A stretch of DNA of 44,280 nucleotides from JAIOSM01 sp023143455 (GCA_030632885.1 DAOVTW010000026.1:1-44280); one strand, 5' to 3'. Numbered from the stretch's first letter, positions 26,024 to 34,494 are shown. Notes: generated by a model from the sequence alone, not told the origin. Translations and numbers: made by a program.

Positions 26024-26461
26024 TTAATTGGTTTTAAAGATTTTAATCAGGAAGGGTTTGTACCTCCAATTCTGGGCAACTCTATTATTTATCTTTTTAA
26101 TAATAAATACTGCAAAAAAAAATAAGGTGAACCCAAAAAACATGGAGGTTAAATTTTGATCTGTTTTTAAAAAAGGTGCTAAACTTTTCCCTGTCACAGC
26201 ACCGATGAGCAAAAGAAAGACAGGAAAAACATAGAGCATAAATGTAAGGAAAAGTAGAGACTTGGTTTGTATTCCAACAACAACACGATCACCTTTTTCT
26301 GCATTCAGAGTATTTTTAACCTCAAAATGCATGGAGTTTTTACTATTCAATATTTCACAATTTTTCTTTGCTTCACACGCATCACATGCAGATGTTCTAA
26401 TAGTTTTTACCCAGGCTATCGATTTAGTAGCACTCGTAACCACACCCTCTTCTTTTACCAT
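26024..26461 (-). CDS. rseC: RseC/MucC-family redox regulator
   Basis: The 145-aa product has an N-terminal Cys motif (C26, C29, C35 in SACDACEAKKNC) and two membrane helices at about 68-92 and 105-125 (LLFLTFMLYVFPVFLLLIGA and the FFGFTLFFFAVFII segment), as in RseC. In E. coli RseC works with the Rnf homologue Rsx to keep SoxR reduced, so its position just upstream of the rnf operon is meaningful. The gap to the cytochrome gene is about 125 bases, so it may have its own promoter. Confidence 0.82.
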   Translation of the reverse strand: MVKEEGVVTSATKSIAWVKTIRTSACDACEAKKNCEILNSKNSMHFEVKNTLNAEKGDRVVVGIQTKSLLFLTFMLYVFPVFLLLIGAVTGKSLAPFLKTDQNLTSMFFGFTLFFFAVFIIKKINNRVAQNWRYKPFLIKIFKTN

Positions 26462-26512
26462 AATAAGGAAAACCTATAATCAAATTGATCACAAATGAGG
26501 CTTAAATCAACT

Positions 26513-26815
26513 CTAAGCATAGACACTGATATTCAAGGATTCTTGCCTGTATTCTGTTTGAAGTCTTTGTTTTGCCTGTATATATTGCTGATCAAGGTTC
26601 TGTTTCTTCCTGATATGTCGCTCCTTCAAACTCATCTGCTTTTCAGCATATTCCTGTTTTAATTCCTGCCCCTTTTTGAAAGTATCTATTTTATTTTTTG
26701 AATCTGCTGATTCTTCAGATGCTTTTTTTGGGGTACCAGGGGAAGTTTCACTTGTATTGGCAACACCATACTGAGAGTTTAAAGATACACTATTTGTATT
26801 ATTTATTGATTGCAT
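26513..26815 (-). CDS. small hydrophilic helical protein, unknown
   Basis: This unrecognised 100-aa protein is Ser/Thr/Asn-rich and disordered at the N-terminus. From about residue 45 it has a charged helix (KKGQELKQEYAEKQMSLKE, then HIRKKQNLDQQYIQAKQRLQ) with heptad character. It has no signal peptide. The ATG at 26815 is chosen because GAGAGGG precedes it; the TTG at 26836 lies within that site. It follows the next gene closely on the same strand, and the pair shares a style of low-complexity N-terminus plus helix. Confidence 0.5.
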   Translation of the reverse strand: MQSINNTNSVSLNSQYGVANTSETSPGTPKKASEESADSKNKIDTFKKGQELKQEYAEKQMSLKERHIRKKQNLDQQYIQAKQRLQTEYRQESLNISVYA

Positions 26816-26848
26816 TTGTACCCTCTCTTTGCCCAATTGACCTTATGC

Positions 26849-27187
26849 TCAAGCAATGATGTTTACAATCTGTCTGGCTTTCTGCTCTGGCTCTTGATAC
26901 GGAGTTTGGAGCTGTTTTGGGCTTTCAGGCTCCTTGTTTTCTTTATCTTGAACATTTTCTTTTTCTTTATCAAGCTTGCCAGATGCATTAAGCATTGTTG
27001 CCCCTTCTTTACTAATATTAAGCTTAAAAGCCTCCTGGACATGATTTGCAGCTTGTTTATTTAAATCAGTTTCTGCAGCCTTCTGATTCTGTTGTTCAAC
27101 TGCTACCTGTTCAGCTTGGGGTGTTTTTATAACTTGCGGATTTAAGTATTGACTTTCACCCAAGTTTTGTATGGAATTCGTTGCCAT
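26849..27187 (-). CDS. small hydrophilic protein, unknown
   Basis: This unrecognised 112-aa protein is Gln-, Asn- and Glu-rich. It has a helical centre (TDLNKQAANHVQEAFKLNIS) and ends in ARQIVNIIA. A strong GGAGG site precedes the ATG, and a good promoter lies at 27229-27256. No signal peptide or metal motif is seen. The IVNIIA-like end recalls short motility-related proteins (YjfB type), but this is not enough for an assignment. Confidence 0.55.
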   Translation of the reverse strand: MATNSIQNLGESQYLNPQVIKTPQAEQVAVEQQNQKAAETDLNKQAANHVQEAFKLNISKEGATMLNASGKLDKEKENVQDKENKEPESPKQLQTPYQEPEQKARQIVNIIA

Positions 27188-27228
27188 GGCATACCTCCTT
27201 CCCTTCTAATTAACCGTATATAATATAT

Positions 27229-27256
27229 ATTATATTCCAAAACGAAATTAAGTCAA
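27229..27256 (-). promoter_or_regulatory. sigma70-type promoter for the two small protein genes
   Basis: On the minus strand TTGACT (27251-27256) is followed after 16 bases by TATAAT (27229-27234). Transcription would begin about 35 bases before the ATG at 27187, close behind the GGAGG site. Confidence 0.65.
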
Positions 27257-27272
27257 TTTTTTTATTTTTTTC

Positions 27273-27301
27273 TTGACAAAATCCTATCACTGATATAGAA
27301 C
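27273..27301 (+). promoter_or_regulatory. promoter of tRNA-Asn
   Basis: TTGACA (27273-27278) is followed after 17 bases by TAGAAC; TATAGA two bases earlier is an alternative -10. The start point would lie about 15-20 bases before the tRNA. The spacer contains the palindrome TATCACTGATA. Confidence 0.5.
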
Positions 27302-27322
27302 CTAAAAGTCTTTTTGACATGC

Positions 27323-27398
27323 TCCCCAGTAGCTCAGTCGGCAGAGCAATTGGCTGTTAACCAATGGGTCCGCGGTTCAAATCCGTGCTGGGGAGCCA
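27323..27398 (+). tRNA. tRNA-Asn (GTT)
   Basis: This is a complete 76-base cloverleaf. The acceptor TCCCCAG (27323-27329) pairs with CTGGGGA (27388-27394), followed by G and an encoded CCA. The D-arm is GCTCAGTCGGCAGAGC, the anticodon stem-loop TTGGCTGTTAACCAA has GTT, and the T-loop is TTCAAAT in GCGG/CCGT context. Confidence 0.97.
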
Positions 27399-27504
27399 AA
27401 ATTCTAAATTAGCTGAACCTTCTTTTATTTCACCGTTTGCAATACGTAATTTTTTTTAATGAAACAAAATCATCTTAATTCGTATTATCAAAACTTATTT
27501 AAGC

Positions 27505-27533
27505 TTGACAGAACATTAATTATTCAGGATTAT
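27505..27533 (+). promoter_or_regulatory. candidate promoter of the phosphorelay cluster
   Basis: TTGACA at 27505-27510 and GATTAT at 27528-27533 have 17-base spacing, about 60 bases before the first kinase gene. Confidence 0.4.
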
Positions 27534-27595
27534 AGTAAGTATAGTGTTAAAAAAATCGCATGATTAAAAATATTTTAAAGGATAAAATACTCTGA

Positions 27596-29581
27596 ATGGA
27601 TAGTATTACAGATACAGTTATCTTAACCATTGATGATGAATCTTATATCAGGCAAAGTATCAAAGCGTATTTAGAAGACTTTGGCTTTATAGTTTTTGAA
27701 GCAGAAAATGGGAAAAAAGGGATCGAAATATTCGATTCAAATAAAATCGACTTGATACTGCTTGATCTCAGAATGCCTGAAATGAATGGACTCGAGGTAC
27801 TAAAAATAATAAAAGAAAAGTCTCCTGACACTCCTTTGATTGTTGCCTCGGGAACCGGTAATATCTCTGCTGTTGTCGAAGCTCTCCACCTTGGTGCATG
27901 GGATTATATTTTAAAACCAATAGAAGATATGAATGTCCTTTACCATTCTGTTACAAAAAGCCTTGAAGAAAGTAAGCTTAAAAAAGAAAATAAACTTTAT
28001 CAGGAACGCCTTGAAGAGCTTGTGAAAGAAAGGACCAAGGAACTAGAAGAAAGTGAAAAACGGTATAAGGTAATATTTGAACATACCGGGACCGCAGCCG
28101 TGATTTTAGAGCCTGACTATACGATATCCATGGCAAATTCTCAGTTTTGTGAAATTACGGGTCTTAAAAAAACTGAGATAGAATGGATAAAAAAATGGGG
28201 TGACTTTGTAGCCGACGAACACAAAGATATAATAAATCAATTGGGTGAACAAAGAGATAAAAACAATAACTTAAAACCTGTTCAGCATGAGATTATATTA
28301 TTTAATGCAGATGGGGAGAGAAAAAATATCTATGCCACATTTGCAATACTGCCCGGAATTGATAAAATCACAGTCTCACTACTAGATATTACTGAAAAAA
28401 AAGAAGCTAAACAAAGAGGGCATCATCTTCAAGAACAATTAAGAAAATCCCAGAAAATGGAAGCTATTGGTACTCTAGCAGGAGGAATTGCCCACGATCT
28501 TAATAATATTTTGAGTCCTGTTTTAGGATATTCAGAAATGACTATGATGGACGTTGAACCTGACAGCAAGGCTTATAAACATAGCGAGAAGATCCAAAAA
28601 GCAACTCTTAGGGCTGCTGATCTTGTAAGCCAGATACTCTCCTTTAATAGAAACACAGAAGAAGAGAAAAAACCTATTAAAATACATCCAGTGGCAAAAG
28701 AAGCCATCAAACTCTTAAAAGGCTCTATACCATCCACAATAAAAATAATAGATAAGATTGATAGAAATTGTGGATATGTTGAAGCTGACCCAACACGGAT
28801 ACACCAAATCATCATGAATTTATGCACCAATGCCTTTCATGCAATGGAAGCAACGGGCGGCGAACTGACCCTCTCTCTAAAAGAAATCTTTTTATCAAAA
28901 GAAGAATTAATCAAACATCCCAATTTAACATTAAATAAGTACATTTCATTTCAAGTTATAGATACTGGTTATGGGATGGATGATAAAACACAGGAGCGAA
29001 TTTTTGATCCCTACTTTACAACAAAAGAAGAGGGCAAAGGCACTGGACTTGGACTTGCGACTGTATATAGCATTGTCAAAAGCTATAATGGTGCAATTTT
29101 CGTTAATAGTTCATTTGGCAAGGGCTCTTCTTTTAACATCGTACTTCCTATTAATTATACAAAAAGAAATAAAGAAATAAAGAAATTAAAAGCAAATATT
29201 GCAAAAAATACAAAAAGTGAAAAAATTCTTTTTATTGATGATAATAAAGATATTGTAGAGATGTGTAAACAAGGCCTTGAAGCACTTGATTACAAAGTTA
29301 TAGATTTTTCTTCAAGTCTTGATGCACTAAATTTTTTTAAAGAGCATCATCAAGATATAGATCTTGTGGTTACAGATCAGACAATGCCTGGCCAAACTGG
29401 TATTGGGCTTGCTAAAGAGATGAAAAAAATCAATCAAACTATCCCTATTATTCTTTGCAGTGGCTATGCTGAAGCAGTTGATCAAAAAAAAATAGATGTG
29501 GCAGGAATAAGCAAATTTATTAAAAAACCTCTTTCCGTGGATGAACTTTCAAACGTCATCCAAAGTATTCTTAATGATTGA
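27596..29581 (+). CDS. hybrid histidine kinase REC-PAS-HisKA-HATPase-REC
   Basis: The 661-aa soluble protein begins with a receiver domain (D57 in LILLDLRMPEMNG, Lys in ILKPIED). A coiled linker follows, a PAS domain at about 155-275, HisKA with H300 in GGIAHDLNNIL, and HATPase with NLCTNAFHAM, DTGYGMD and GTGLGLATVYS. A second receiver closes the chain from about 540 (ILFIDDNKDIVEMC, phospho-Asp in VVTDQTMPGQTG). No membrane segment is present, so it senses in the cytoplasm. The GGIAHDLNNIL motif is typical of NtrB-like hybrid kinases. The next gene begins inside its last codons. Confidence 0.9.
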   Translation: MDSITDTVILTIDDESYIRQSIKAYLEDFGFIVFEAENGKKGIEIFDSNKIDLILLDLRMPEMNGLEVLKIIKEKSPDTPLIVASGTGNISAVVEALHLGAWDYILKPIEDMNVLYHSVTKSLEESKLKKENKLYQERLEELVKERTKELEESEKRYKVIFEHTGTAAVILEPDYTISMANSQFCEITGLKKTEIEWIKKWGDFVADEHKDIINQLGEQRDKNNNLKPVQHEIILFNADGERKNIYATFAILPGIDKITVSLLDITEKKEAKQRGHHLQEQLRKSQKMEAIGTLAGGIAHDLNNILSPVLGYSEMTMMDVEPDSKAYKHSEKIQKATLRAADLVSQILSFNRNTEEEKKPIKIHPVAKEAIKLLKGSIPSTIKIIDKIDRNCGYVEADPTRIHQIIMNLCTNAFHAMEATGGELTLSLKEIFLSKEELIKHPNLTLNKYISFQVIDTGYGMDDKTQERIFDPYFTTKEEGKGTGLGLATVYSIVKSYNGAIFVNSSFGKGSSFNIVLPINYTKRNKEIKKLKANIAKNTKSEKILFIDDNKDIVEMCKQGLEALDYKVIDFSSSLDALNFFKEHHQDIDLVVTDQTMPGQTGIGLAKEMKKINQTIPIILCSGYAEAVDQKKIDVAGISKFIKKPLSVDELSNVIQSILND

Positions 29582-30830
29582 AAATAAATTTGATATTATA
29601 GATGCCACACATAAAAAAACCATACTTATTATTGATGATGAAGTTTTCATTAGAAAGAGTGCAAAAAGTTTCTTAGAAGATTATGGTTTTAAAGTCATTG
29701 AAGCCCAAGACGGGCAAGAGGGATTTGAACGATGTGAAAAAGACAAACCTGACCTGATTTTATGTGATCTTCGCATGCCAAAAATGGATGGCCTTGAAGT
29801 ACTTGATGCTGTGACAAAAAGCCAACCTAAAATACCCATAATTATTGTCTCAGGTGCAGGAAATATCAAAGATACTGTTAATGCCCTCAGGCTTGGTGCA
29901 TGGGATTATATCATTAAGCCCATACCGAATATGGATGTTCTGTACCATGCAATAAATAAAGCTTTTGAACGAGCTGATTTTATTAAAGAAAAACATCGAC
30001 ACCAGGCAAATCTTGAAAAAGCAAATAAAGAACTTAATTTTTTGGTTGACACGCTTAATCAAACCAGGGATAAGCTGGTCCAATCTGAAAAAATGGCGGC
30101 ATTAGGAGAGCTTGTAGCAGGAATCGCCCATGAAATTAATACACCTATTGGCATCGGAGTTACTGCAGCATCATTTTTAGATGTGAAAACAAAAGAATTT
30201 GAAAAAAAATATAAATCAGGAGATCTAAAAAAAAGTGAGCTTGAATCCCACCTTAAGGTATTGAAAGATATCTCCGACACCATACTGATCAACATGGAAA
30301 GGGCTGGCGAACTAATCAGCAGCTTCAAACAGATTGCTGTGGATCAATCAAATGAAAAGCCACGACTTTTTAATCTAAATAATTATATTGAAGGAGTCTT
30401 ATTAAGTTTAAAACCAAAATTTATAGATACTGATCATACAATTGAAATCTCGTGCTCTGATGACATTGAAATAAAATCCTTTCCAGGTGCTTTTTATCAA
30501 ATTATGAACAACTTAATTTTAAATTCGCTTTTCCACGGCTTCAAAGATATGGACAAAGGCAGAATCGATATGCTATTCAATCTAAAGCATAATTGTTTGA
30601 ATTTTATATATAAGGATAATGGAGTTGGAATGACCCCTGATCAATGTATGAAAATATTTGACCCGTTTTATACGACAACGCGTGGGCAAGGAGGTACCGG
30701 ACTCGGCATGTCAATTGTTTTCAATCTTATAACTCAAACCTTGAAAGGAAGTATTGAGTGTGAGAGTTCAGAAAAGAACGGTGTCAAATTTGAAATTAAA
30801 ATACCTGTTCTGTCTTGCCCTGATAGCTAA
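29574..30830 (+). CDS. REC-HisKA-HATPase kinase, paralogue of the preceding N-terminus
   Basis: This 418-aa protein has a receiver domain (LILCDLRMPKMDG), a short coil, HisKA with H186 in VAGIAHEINTPIG, and HATPase with NNLILNSLFHGF, DNGVGM and GTGLGMSIVFN. The receiver is clearly related to the first receiver of the upstream kinase: FLEDYGFKVIEAQDGQEG versus YLEDFGFIVFEAENGKKG, and both have GAWDYI-KPI. The ATG at 29574 overlaps the upstream stop (ATGATTGA) and is preferred over the start at 29541. Having REC before HK suggests it is regulated by phosphorylation from another kinase. Confidence 0.85.
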   Translation: MIENKFDIIDATHKKTILIIDDEVFIRKSAKSFLEDYGFKVIEAQDGQEGFERCEKDKPDLILCDLRMPKMDGLEVLDAVTKSQPKIPIIIVSGAGNIKDTVNALRLGAWDYIIKPIPNMDVLYHAINKAFERADFIKEKHRHQANLEKANKELNFLVDTLNQTRDKLVQSEKMAALGELVAGIAHEINTPIGIGVTAASFLDVKTKEFEKKYKSGDLKKSELESHLKVLKDISDTILINMERAGELISSFKQIAVDQSNEKPRLFNLNNYIEGVLLSLKPKFIDTDHTIEISCSDDIEIKSFPGAFYQIMNNLILNSLFHGFKDMDKGRIDMLFNLKHNCLNFIYKDNGVGMTPDQCMKIFDPFYTTTRGQGGTGLGMSIVFNLITQTLKGSIECESSEKNGVKFEIKIPVLSCPDS

Positions 30831-30832
30831 TT

Positions 30833-31855
30833 ATGCAACTATTCAATCCCTCAAGATGGTATCTTCACCCTCTTTTTATTTTTACATGCTCTATTCTTGC
30901 ATTGGCTGCTTCTCTGCTTATAACTGTTCAATGGTACATGGAAATTACAGCAGGGCTTGAAATAGTAGTAAAAAGGTTCAATATAAACCCTGATCTTATC
31001 TTTCCATCAAAAACCGGAATGATTCTTCTTGTTCTAACGGCGCTTATTACAGTTGTGCTTACAGGAATTTTACTTGCCTATATATATTATCAAAAAACTG
31101 TCGATCTTTTCAGACTCCAACATAATTTTATCTATAATTTTACACATGAACTAAAAACTCCGGTAACATCCTTAAAAATATACCTTGAAACTTTTACCAA
31201 GCACGATCTTAAGACAGAAGATATTAAAAAATATAGCAGATATATGATAGAAGATATAAACAAACTTACCGAAAATATAAACAGTATTTTAAATCTTGCA
31301 AAAATCGAAAGCAGGAGTTATGGGACTGAGTTAACAAATGAAAGCCCAACAAGACTTGTTCAAACTTTTTGTGAAAAAAACGCAAAACTTTTTCACAATT
31401 GTAAAATAACAATTGATGACCCTGAAGAGGAAAATTTTATATGCCCTGTCAATGTATTTTTATTTGACATGTTACTCATGAATATTATTTCCAATGCAAT
31501 AAAATATAATGAATCTGAAAGCCCTCTTGTAAAAATCAAATTCCACTATTTAAAACATAAAATTATGATTGAATTTATTGACAACGGCATAGGCATAGAA
31601 AAAAAAGAAATAAAAAAAGTATTTAGAAAGTTTTATCAATCAAAAAGAGAAGAAAAAGGTGAAGTGGAAGGTAGTGGTCTGGGTCTTTATCTTGTCTTCA
31701 ATATTGCAAGAATTCATGATTGGAAAATTATAACATCCAGTGATGGTCTTGGGAAAGGCTCTATGTTCGCACTCATAATCCCAAAACTTAACCCTGATGA
31801 TTTAATAAGGAATTTTTTATGGAAAACTCTGAAAAGAAACGCATTCTGGTCATAG
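30833..31855 (+). CDS. membrane sensor histidine kinase
   Basis: This 340-aa kinase has two membrane helices, about 15-40 (FIFTCSILALAASLLITVQW) and 60-85 (GMILLVLTALITVVLTGILL). The periplasmic loop between them is only about 20 residues, too short for a ligand domain. The HisKA box is FTHELKTPVTS with H105. HATPase motifs are NIISNAIKYN, DNGIGIEKKE and GSGLGLYLVFN. Its 3' end overlaps the response regulator gene by 37 bases, so the two are a cognate pair. Confidence 0.9.
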   Translation: MQLFNPSRWYLHPLFIFTCSILALAASLLITVQWYMEITAGLEIVVKRFNINPDLIFPSKTGMILLVLTALITVVLTGILLAYIYYQKTVDLFRLQHNFIYNFTHELKTPVTSLKIYLETFTKHDLKTEDIKKYSRYMIEDINKLTENINSILNLAKIESRSYGTELTNESPTRLVQTFCEKNAKLFHNCKITIDDPEEENFICPVNVFLFDMLLMNIISNAIKYNESESPLVKIKFHYLKHKIMIEFIDNGIGIEKKEIKKVFRKFYQSKREEKGEVEGSGLGLYLVFNIARIHDWKIITSSDGLGKGSMFALIIPKLNPDDLIRNFLWKTLKRNAFWS

Positions 31856-32538
31856 AAGATGAAAAACATATTGCTGATGGACTCAAACTCAATTTAAAAT
31901 TACAGGGATATGATGTAAAAATTGCAAATGATGGGCTATCAGGACTTGAAAAATGGCAATCATGGCATCCTAACCTTATTATTCTTGACATAATGCTTCC
32001 TGCCATGGATGGTTATTCTGTTTTAAAGAATATAAGAGAGAAAGACGAAAAAATTCCAGTACTGATTCTCTCAGCAAAAGGGAATGCCGAAGATAAAATA
32101 AAAGGGCTCCGCTTTGGCGTTGATGATTATCTTTCAAAGCCATTTGATTTAGATGAGTTTCTTTTAAGAATTGATCGCCTTCTTACAAAACAAAACTGGT
32201 ATCAAAATGAAAAAGATGATCTGTTCACAGAAAAAACATATAGCTTTGGTGACAATGAAGTTGATTTTATAACTTATAGAGCAAAATGCAAAACAGGTGA
32301 AATAACTCTTACCGATCAAGAAGTAATACTTCTTAAAATCTTCATCAATAACAAAGACAAGCCTCTTTCACGGAAAGAACTTCTTAAAGCTGGTTGGGGA
32401 TATTCAAGCGATACTTCAACAAGAACGGTTGACAACTTTATTGTAAGGTTTAGAAAATATTTCGAGAAAAACCCAAAAAAACCAGAGTTTTTTAAAAGTA
32501 TGCGATCTGTGGGATATATATTTAATAAGGGAGACTAA
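31819..32538 (+). CDS. OmpR-family response regulator
   Basis: This 239-aa regulator has a receiver domain (ILVIEDEKHIADG, phospho-Asp D57 in LIILDIMLPAMDG, Lys in YLSKPFD) and a winged-helix DNA-binding domain from about 140 (EITLTDQEVILLKIFI, LSRKELLKAGWG, RTVDNFIVRFRKYF, MRSVGYIF). It starts within the end of the membrane kinase gene and should be its output. Target promoters cannot be recognised. Confidence 0.92.
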   Translation: MENSEKKRILVIEDEKHIADGLKLNLKLQGYDVKIANDGLSGLEKWQSWHPNLIILDIMLPAMDGYSVLKNIREKDEKIPVLILSAKGNAEDKIKGLRFGVDDYLSKPFDLDEFLLRIDRLLTKQNWYQNEKDDLFTEKTYSFGDNEVDFITYRAKCKTGEITLTDQEVILLKIFINNKDKPLSRKELLKAGWGYSSDTSTRTVDNFIVRFRKYFEKNPKKPEFFKSMRSVGYIFNKGD

Positions 32539-32557
32539 AGAAATAACAAACTTTATT

Positions 32558-33310
32558 TCATGTTGACCTTATTGATTTACCTGCTACTAATGAAAGAATA
32601 TAACTTTTATTAATTATTTCTGAATATATACTGACTTGAGCTTTTTTTTGATTATAAAGAACTCTGTCTTCAATAACTTCAACACGGTGAAGACTTTCAT
32701 TAAAGCCTTTTTTTATATATTTTAAAAAGGCTTCCTTAACAGTCCATTTTGTTAATATATCTTCAATAGTATCATCCATGCTGTTTATTTCATTTTGGGT
32801 AAAAGCGATTTTTAAAAAATTATTATCTGGTTTCCCCATAAACTGTTCAAGGTCAACACCGATATCAACATTTTTCTTTGTGCATACACCAACTGCTGCA
32901 TAATTACCTGAATGAGAAAGGGATATCTTAATGTCAGGAAAATCCGGTAAAAATGGAGCGCCCTCTTTTTCATAAGAAATATTAATATTTTGCAGCTTAT
33001 CGATATTCTCTAAAAATAAACAAAGACAGTTTTTTAATAAAAATCTGCCTGAAAGCCATTCTATCTGCTTTTTAAGGCTTTTAAAATTATTTAAAGCCTT
33101 AAGTTCTAAATCAGAAAGAAAGCTTTTTGAAAAATCATCTTTTTTAATTGTTTGATTCCTGACCATAACATCATCATGAACAAAACCCTGATATTTTTCT
33201 GCACAAAACAGTGTCTTTAAAATTACAGGTATTTCACAATACCACAATCTGATTTCCGGTTCGTTTTTTAAGGATATGGATTTGACTTTATTTTTGATAA
33301 AATGAGTCAT
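32558..33310 (-). CDS. 4'-phosphopantetheinyl transferase (Sfp type)
   Basis: This 250-aa protein loads the phosphopantetheine arm of CoA onto carrier proteins. Motifs are ISLSHSGNYAAVGV, the magnesium site IGVDLEQF, and WTVKEAFLKYIKKG with the catalytic Glu and Lys. Size and order fit the Sfp group rather than AcpS. No polyketide or peptide synthetase gene is close, so its carrier is elsewhere (fatty acid or polyunsaturated lipid synthesis are possibilities). It is convergent with the response regulator, with only 20 bases between stops. Confidence 0.88.
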   Translation of the reverse strand: MTHFIKNKVKSISLKNEPEIRLWYCEIPVILKTLFCAEKYQGFVHDDVMVRNQTIKKDDFSKSFLSDLELKALNNFKSLKKQIEWLSGRFLLKNCLCLFLENIDKLQNINISYEKEGAPFLPDFPDIKISLSHSGNYAAVGVCTKKNVDIGVDLEQFMGKPDNNFLKIAFTQNEINSMDDTIEDILTKWTVKEAFLKYIKKGFNESLHRVEVIEDRVLYNQKKAQVSIYSEIINKSYILSLVAGKSIRST

Positions 33311-33688
33311 ACTTGAATCTATATATTGAGCCCCCCGACTTTCTTAAGTTAATCTGTAACAGACATGAATAATACTCCAATAAAAGAGTAAAATCAAACT
33401 TACATTTTCCAGGAGATTTTGATGTCAGAGTACAGACCCGACTATGGCAGAACCTACAACAAAGGCTTAAAAAGAACTCTGTGGATAATTTTTTGAATAG
33501 AAACTATACAATTACAAAAGAAAAATATAAACGCATAAAAAAAGACAAACCATTCTGAGGATGAAATTTTTTGATTAAATAGTAGAGCCTTAATAATAAC
33601 AAAAAAGTCTCTGACCGGTATTCCGCCCAGAGACTTTATTTTTCAAGTCATTGAAATGACTTTTTTTTAAAACAAATAAAACGGTTAA
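33311..33688. other. gene-poor stretch with a broken small ORF
   Basis: A possible ORF starts at ATG 33422 behind CAGGAG (MSEYRPDYGRTYNKGLKRTL) and stops after 24 codons at about 33496. The next frame continues with VDNFLNRNYTITKEKYKRIK to a TGA near 33558. This suggests a single small basic protein of about 45 residues broken by a frameshift. A bidirectional terminator follows at 33604-33637. Nothing else is recognised. Confidence 0.35.
33604..33637 (-). terminator. intrinsic terminator after the cold-shock gene
   Basis: AAAGTCTCTG (33604-33613) pairs perfectly with CAGAGACTTT (33628-33637) around a 14-base loop. On the minus strand the stem is followed by TTTTTTG; on the plus strand by ATTTTT. 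It therefore serves the cold-shock gene and may also stop transcripts coming from the left. Confidence 0.8.
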
Positions 33689-33892
33689 CTAAATCACAGT
33701 CACATTTGCTGCTGAAGGACCTTTTTGACCTTCCTCAATCTCAAATGAAACACGGTCCCCTTCATTAAGGGATTTAAAACCTGTTGAATTAATACTTGAA
33801 TGATGTACAAATACATCTTTTCCGTCGTCTTCCTGTTCGATGAATCCAAAACCTTTTGAGTCGTTAAACCATTTTACTGTACCGTTAGCCAT
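33689..33892 (-). CDS. cold-shock domain protein (CspA family)
   Basis: This 67-aa single cold-shock domain is an RNA/ssDNA-binding chaperone. It has NGTVKWFNDSKGFGFIEQED containing RNP1 (KGFGFI), then RNP2 (VFVHHSSI) and LNEGDRVSFEIEEGQKGPSA. AGGAG precedes the ATG. A promoter at 34029-34056 would give a leader of about 130 bases, as is usual for temperature-controlled csp mRNAs. Confidence 0.95.
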   Translation of the reverse strand: MANGTVKWFNDSKGFGFIEQEDDGKDVFVHHSSINSTGFKSLNEGDRVSFEIEEGQKGPSAANVTVI

Positions 33893-34028
33893 GTTGGCAA
33901 TCTCCTAAATAATTGTAATAAAAAAATACTAGCTTCTAACTTTGGGGGGCAAACCACATATTAATATTGGGATATACACCTTACGGAGGAAACTTTTGCG
34001 CGTCACTTATATCTGCGCTACTTCCATC

Positions 34029-34056
34029 AATATATAGCAAAATAAAAAAAAGTCAA
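34029..34056 (-). promoter_or_regulatory. promoter of the cold-shock gene
   Basis: On the minus strand TTGACT (34051-34056) is followed after 16 bases by TATATT (34029-34034). The predicted transcript starts near 34022, about 130 bases before the start codon. Confidence 0.6.
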
Positions 34057-34184
34057 GGATTAAATAATTTTTTATATTGTTTGGCATTTTTTTTGCAATA
34101 CCTAATCATTGCCTGATCCTCTTTGTTGTGCATAATTTTAATTATTATTAAAGAATTTTATGAAACGGGTGAAAAGATTAATCA

Positions 34185-34211
34185 TTGACAAAAGATAGGT
34201 TCCTGTAATAA
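34185..34211 (+). promoter_or_regulatory. weak candidate promoter for the DUF4325-SDR pair
   Basis: TTGACA at 34185-34190 is followed after only 15 bases by TAATAA, which is preceded by TG. The short spacing lowers confidence. Confidence 0.3.
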
Positions 34212-34260
34212 AAAAAAAGGTTTAGACTAATAAATTTGATAAGAATATCCAGGAAACAAT

Positions 34261-34494
34261 ATGATGAAGGAACTTAACATAAATATCAGCAAGGATCTCA
34301 GTAAAATTATCGGTGGTCGGGAAAAAAGAATTGCCAAATTTTCCGGAGAGGATTTCAGGGAACAATTTATAGATGAAAATTTTGATAAATATGACAAAAC
34401 CAATATTGAATTAGACGGTGTACTGGGATATCCCTGGAATTTTCTTGATGAAACCTTTGGAAACATGGCCCGAAGGCATGGGAAAGAAGATTAG
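34261..34494 (+). CDS. STAS-like DUF4325 protein
   Basis: The 77-aa sequence follows the DUF4325 pattern: a glycine-containing turn (IIGGREKRIAKFSGEDFREQF), a central strand (NIELDGVLGYPW) and the conserved NFLDETFGNMARRHG end. The family resembles STAS anti-anti-sigma domains and is often found with HATPase partners. This member is short, ending soon after the FGNMARR helix. AGGA lies before a double ATG. No kinase partner is adjacent; the next gene, 42 bases on, is an unusual SDR. Confidence 0.65.
   Translation: MMKELNINISKDLSKIIGGREKRIAKFSGEDFREQFIDENFDKYDKTNIELDGVLGYPWNFLDETFGNMARRHGKED

Larger units (their letters stand above)
33893..34260. other. long 5' leader of the csp gene and divergent promoter region
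   Basis: No gene is seen. The part at 33893-34022 is the predicted csp leader on the minus strand. The rest carries the csp promoter and, facing right, a weak promoter (34185-34211) for the DUF4325 gene. Confidence 0.5.

Noticed and set aside
27282..27299. Palindrome CTATCACTGATA in the tRNA-Asn promoter resembling a tet operator
   Set aside because: The likeness is short and no TetR-type regulator is in view. A chance AT-rich palindrome in a promoter spacer is more likely.
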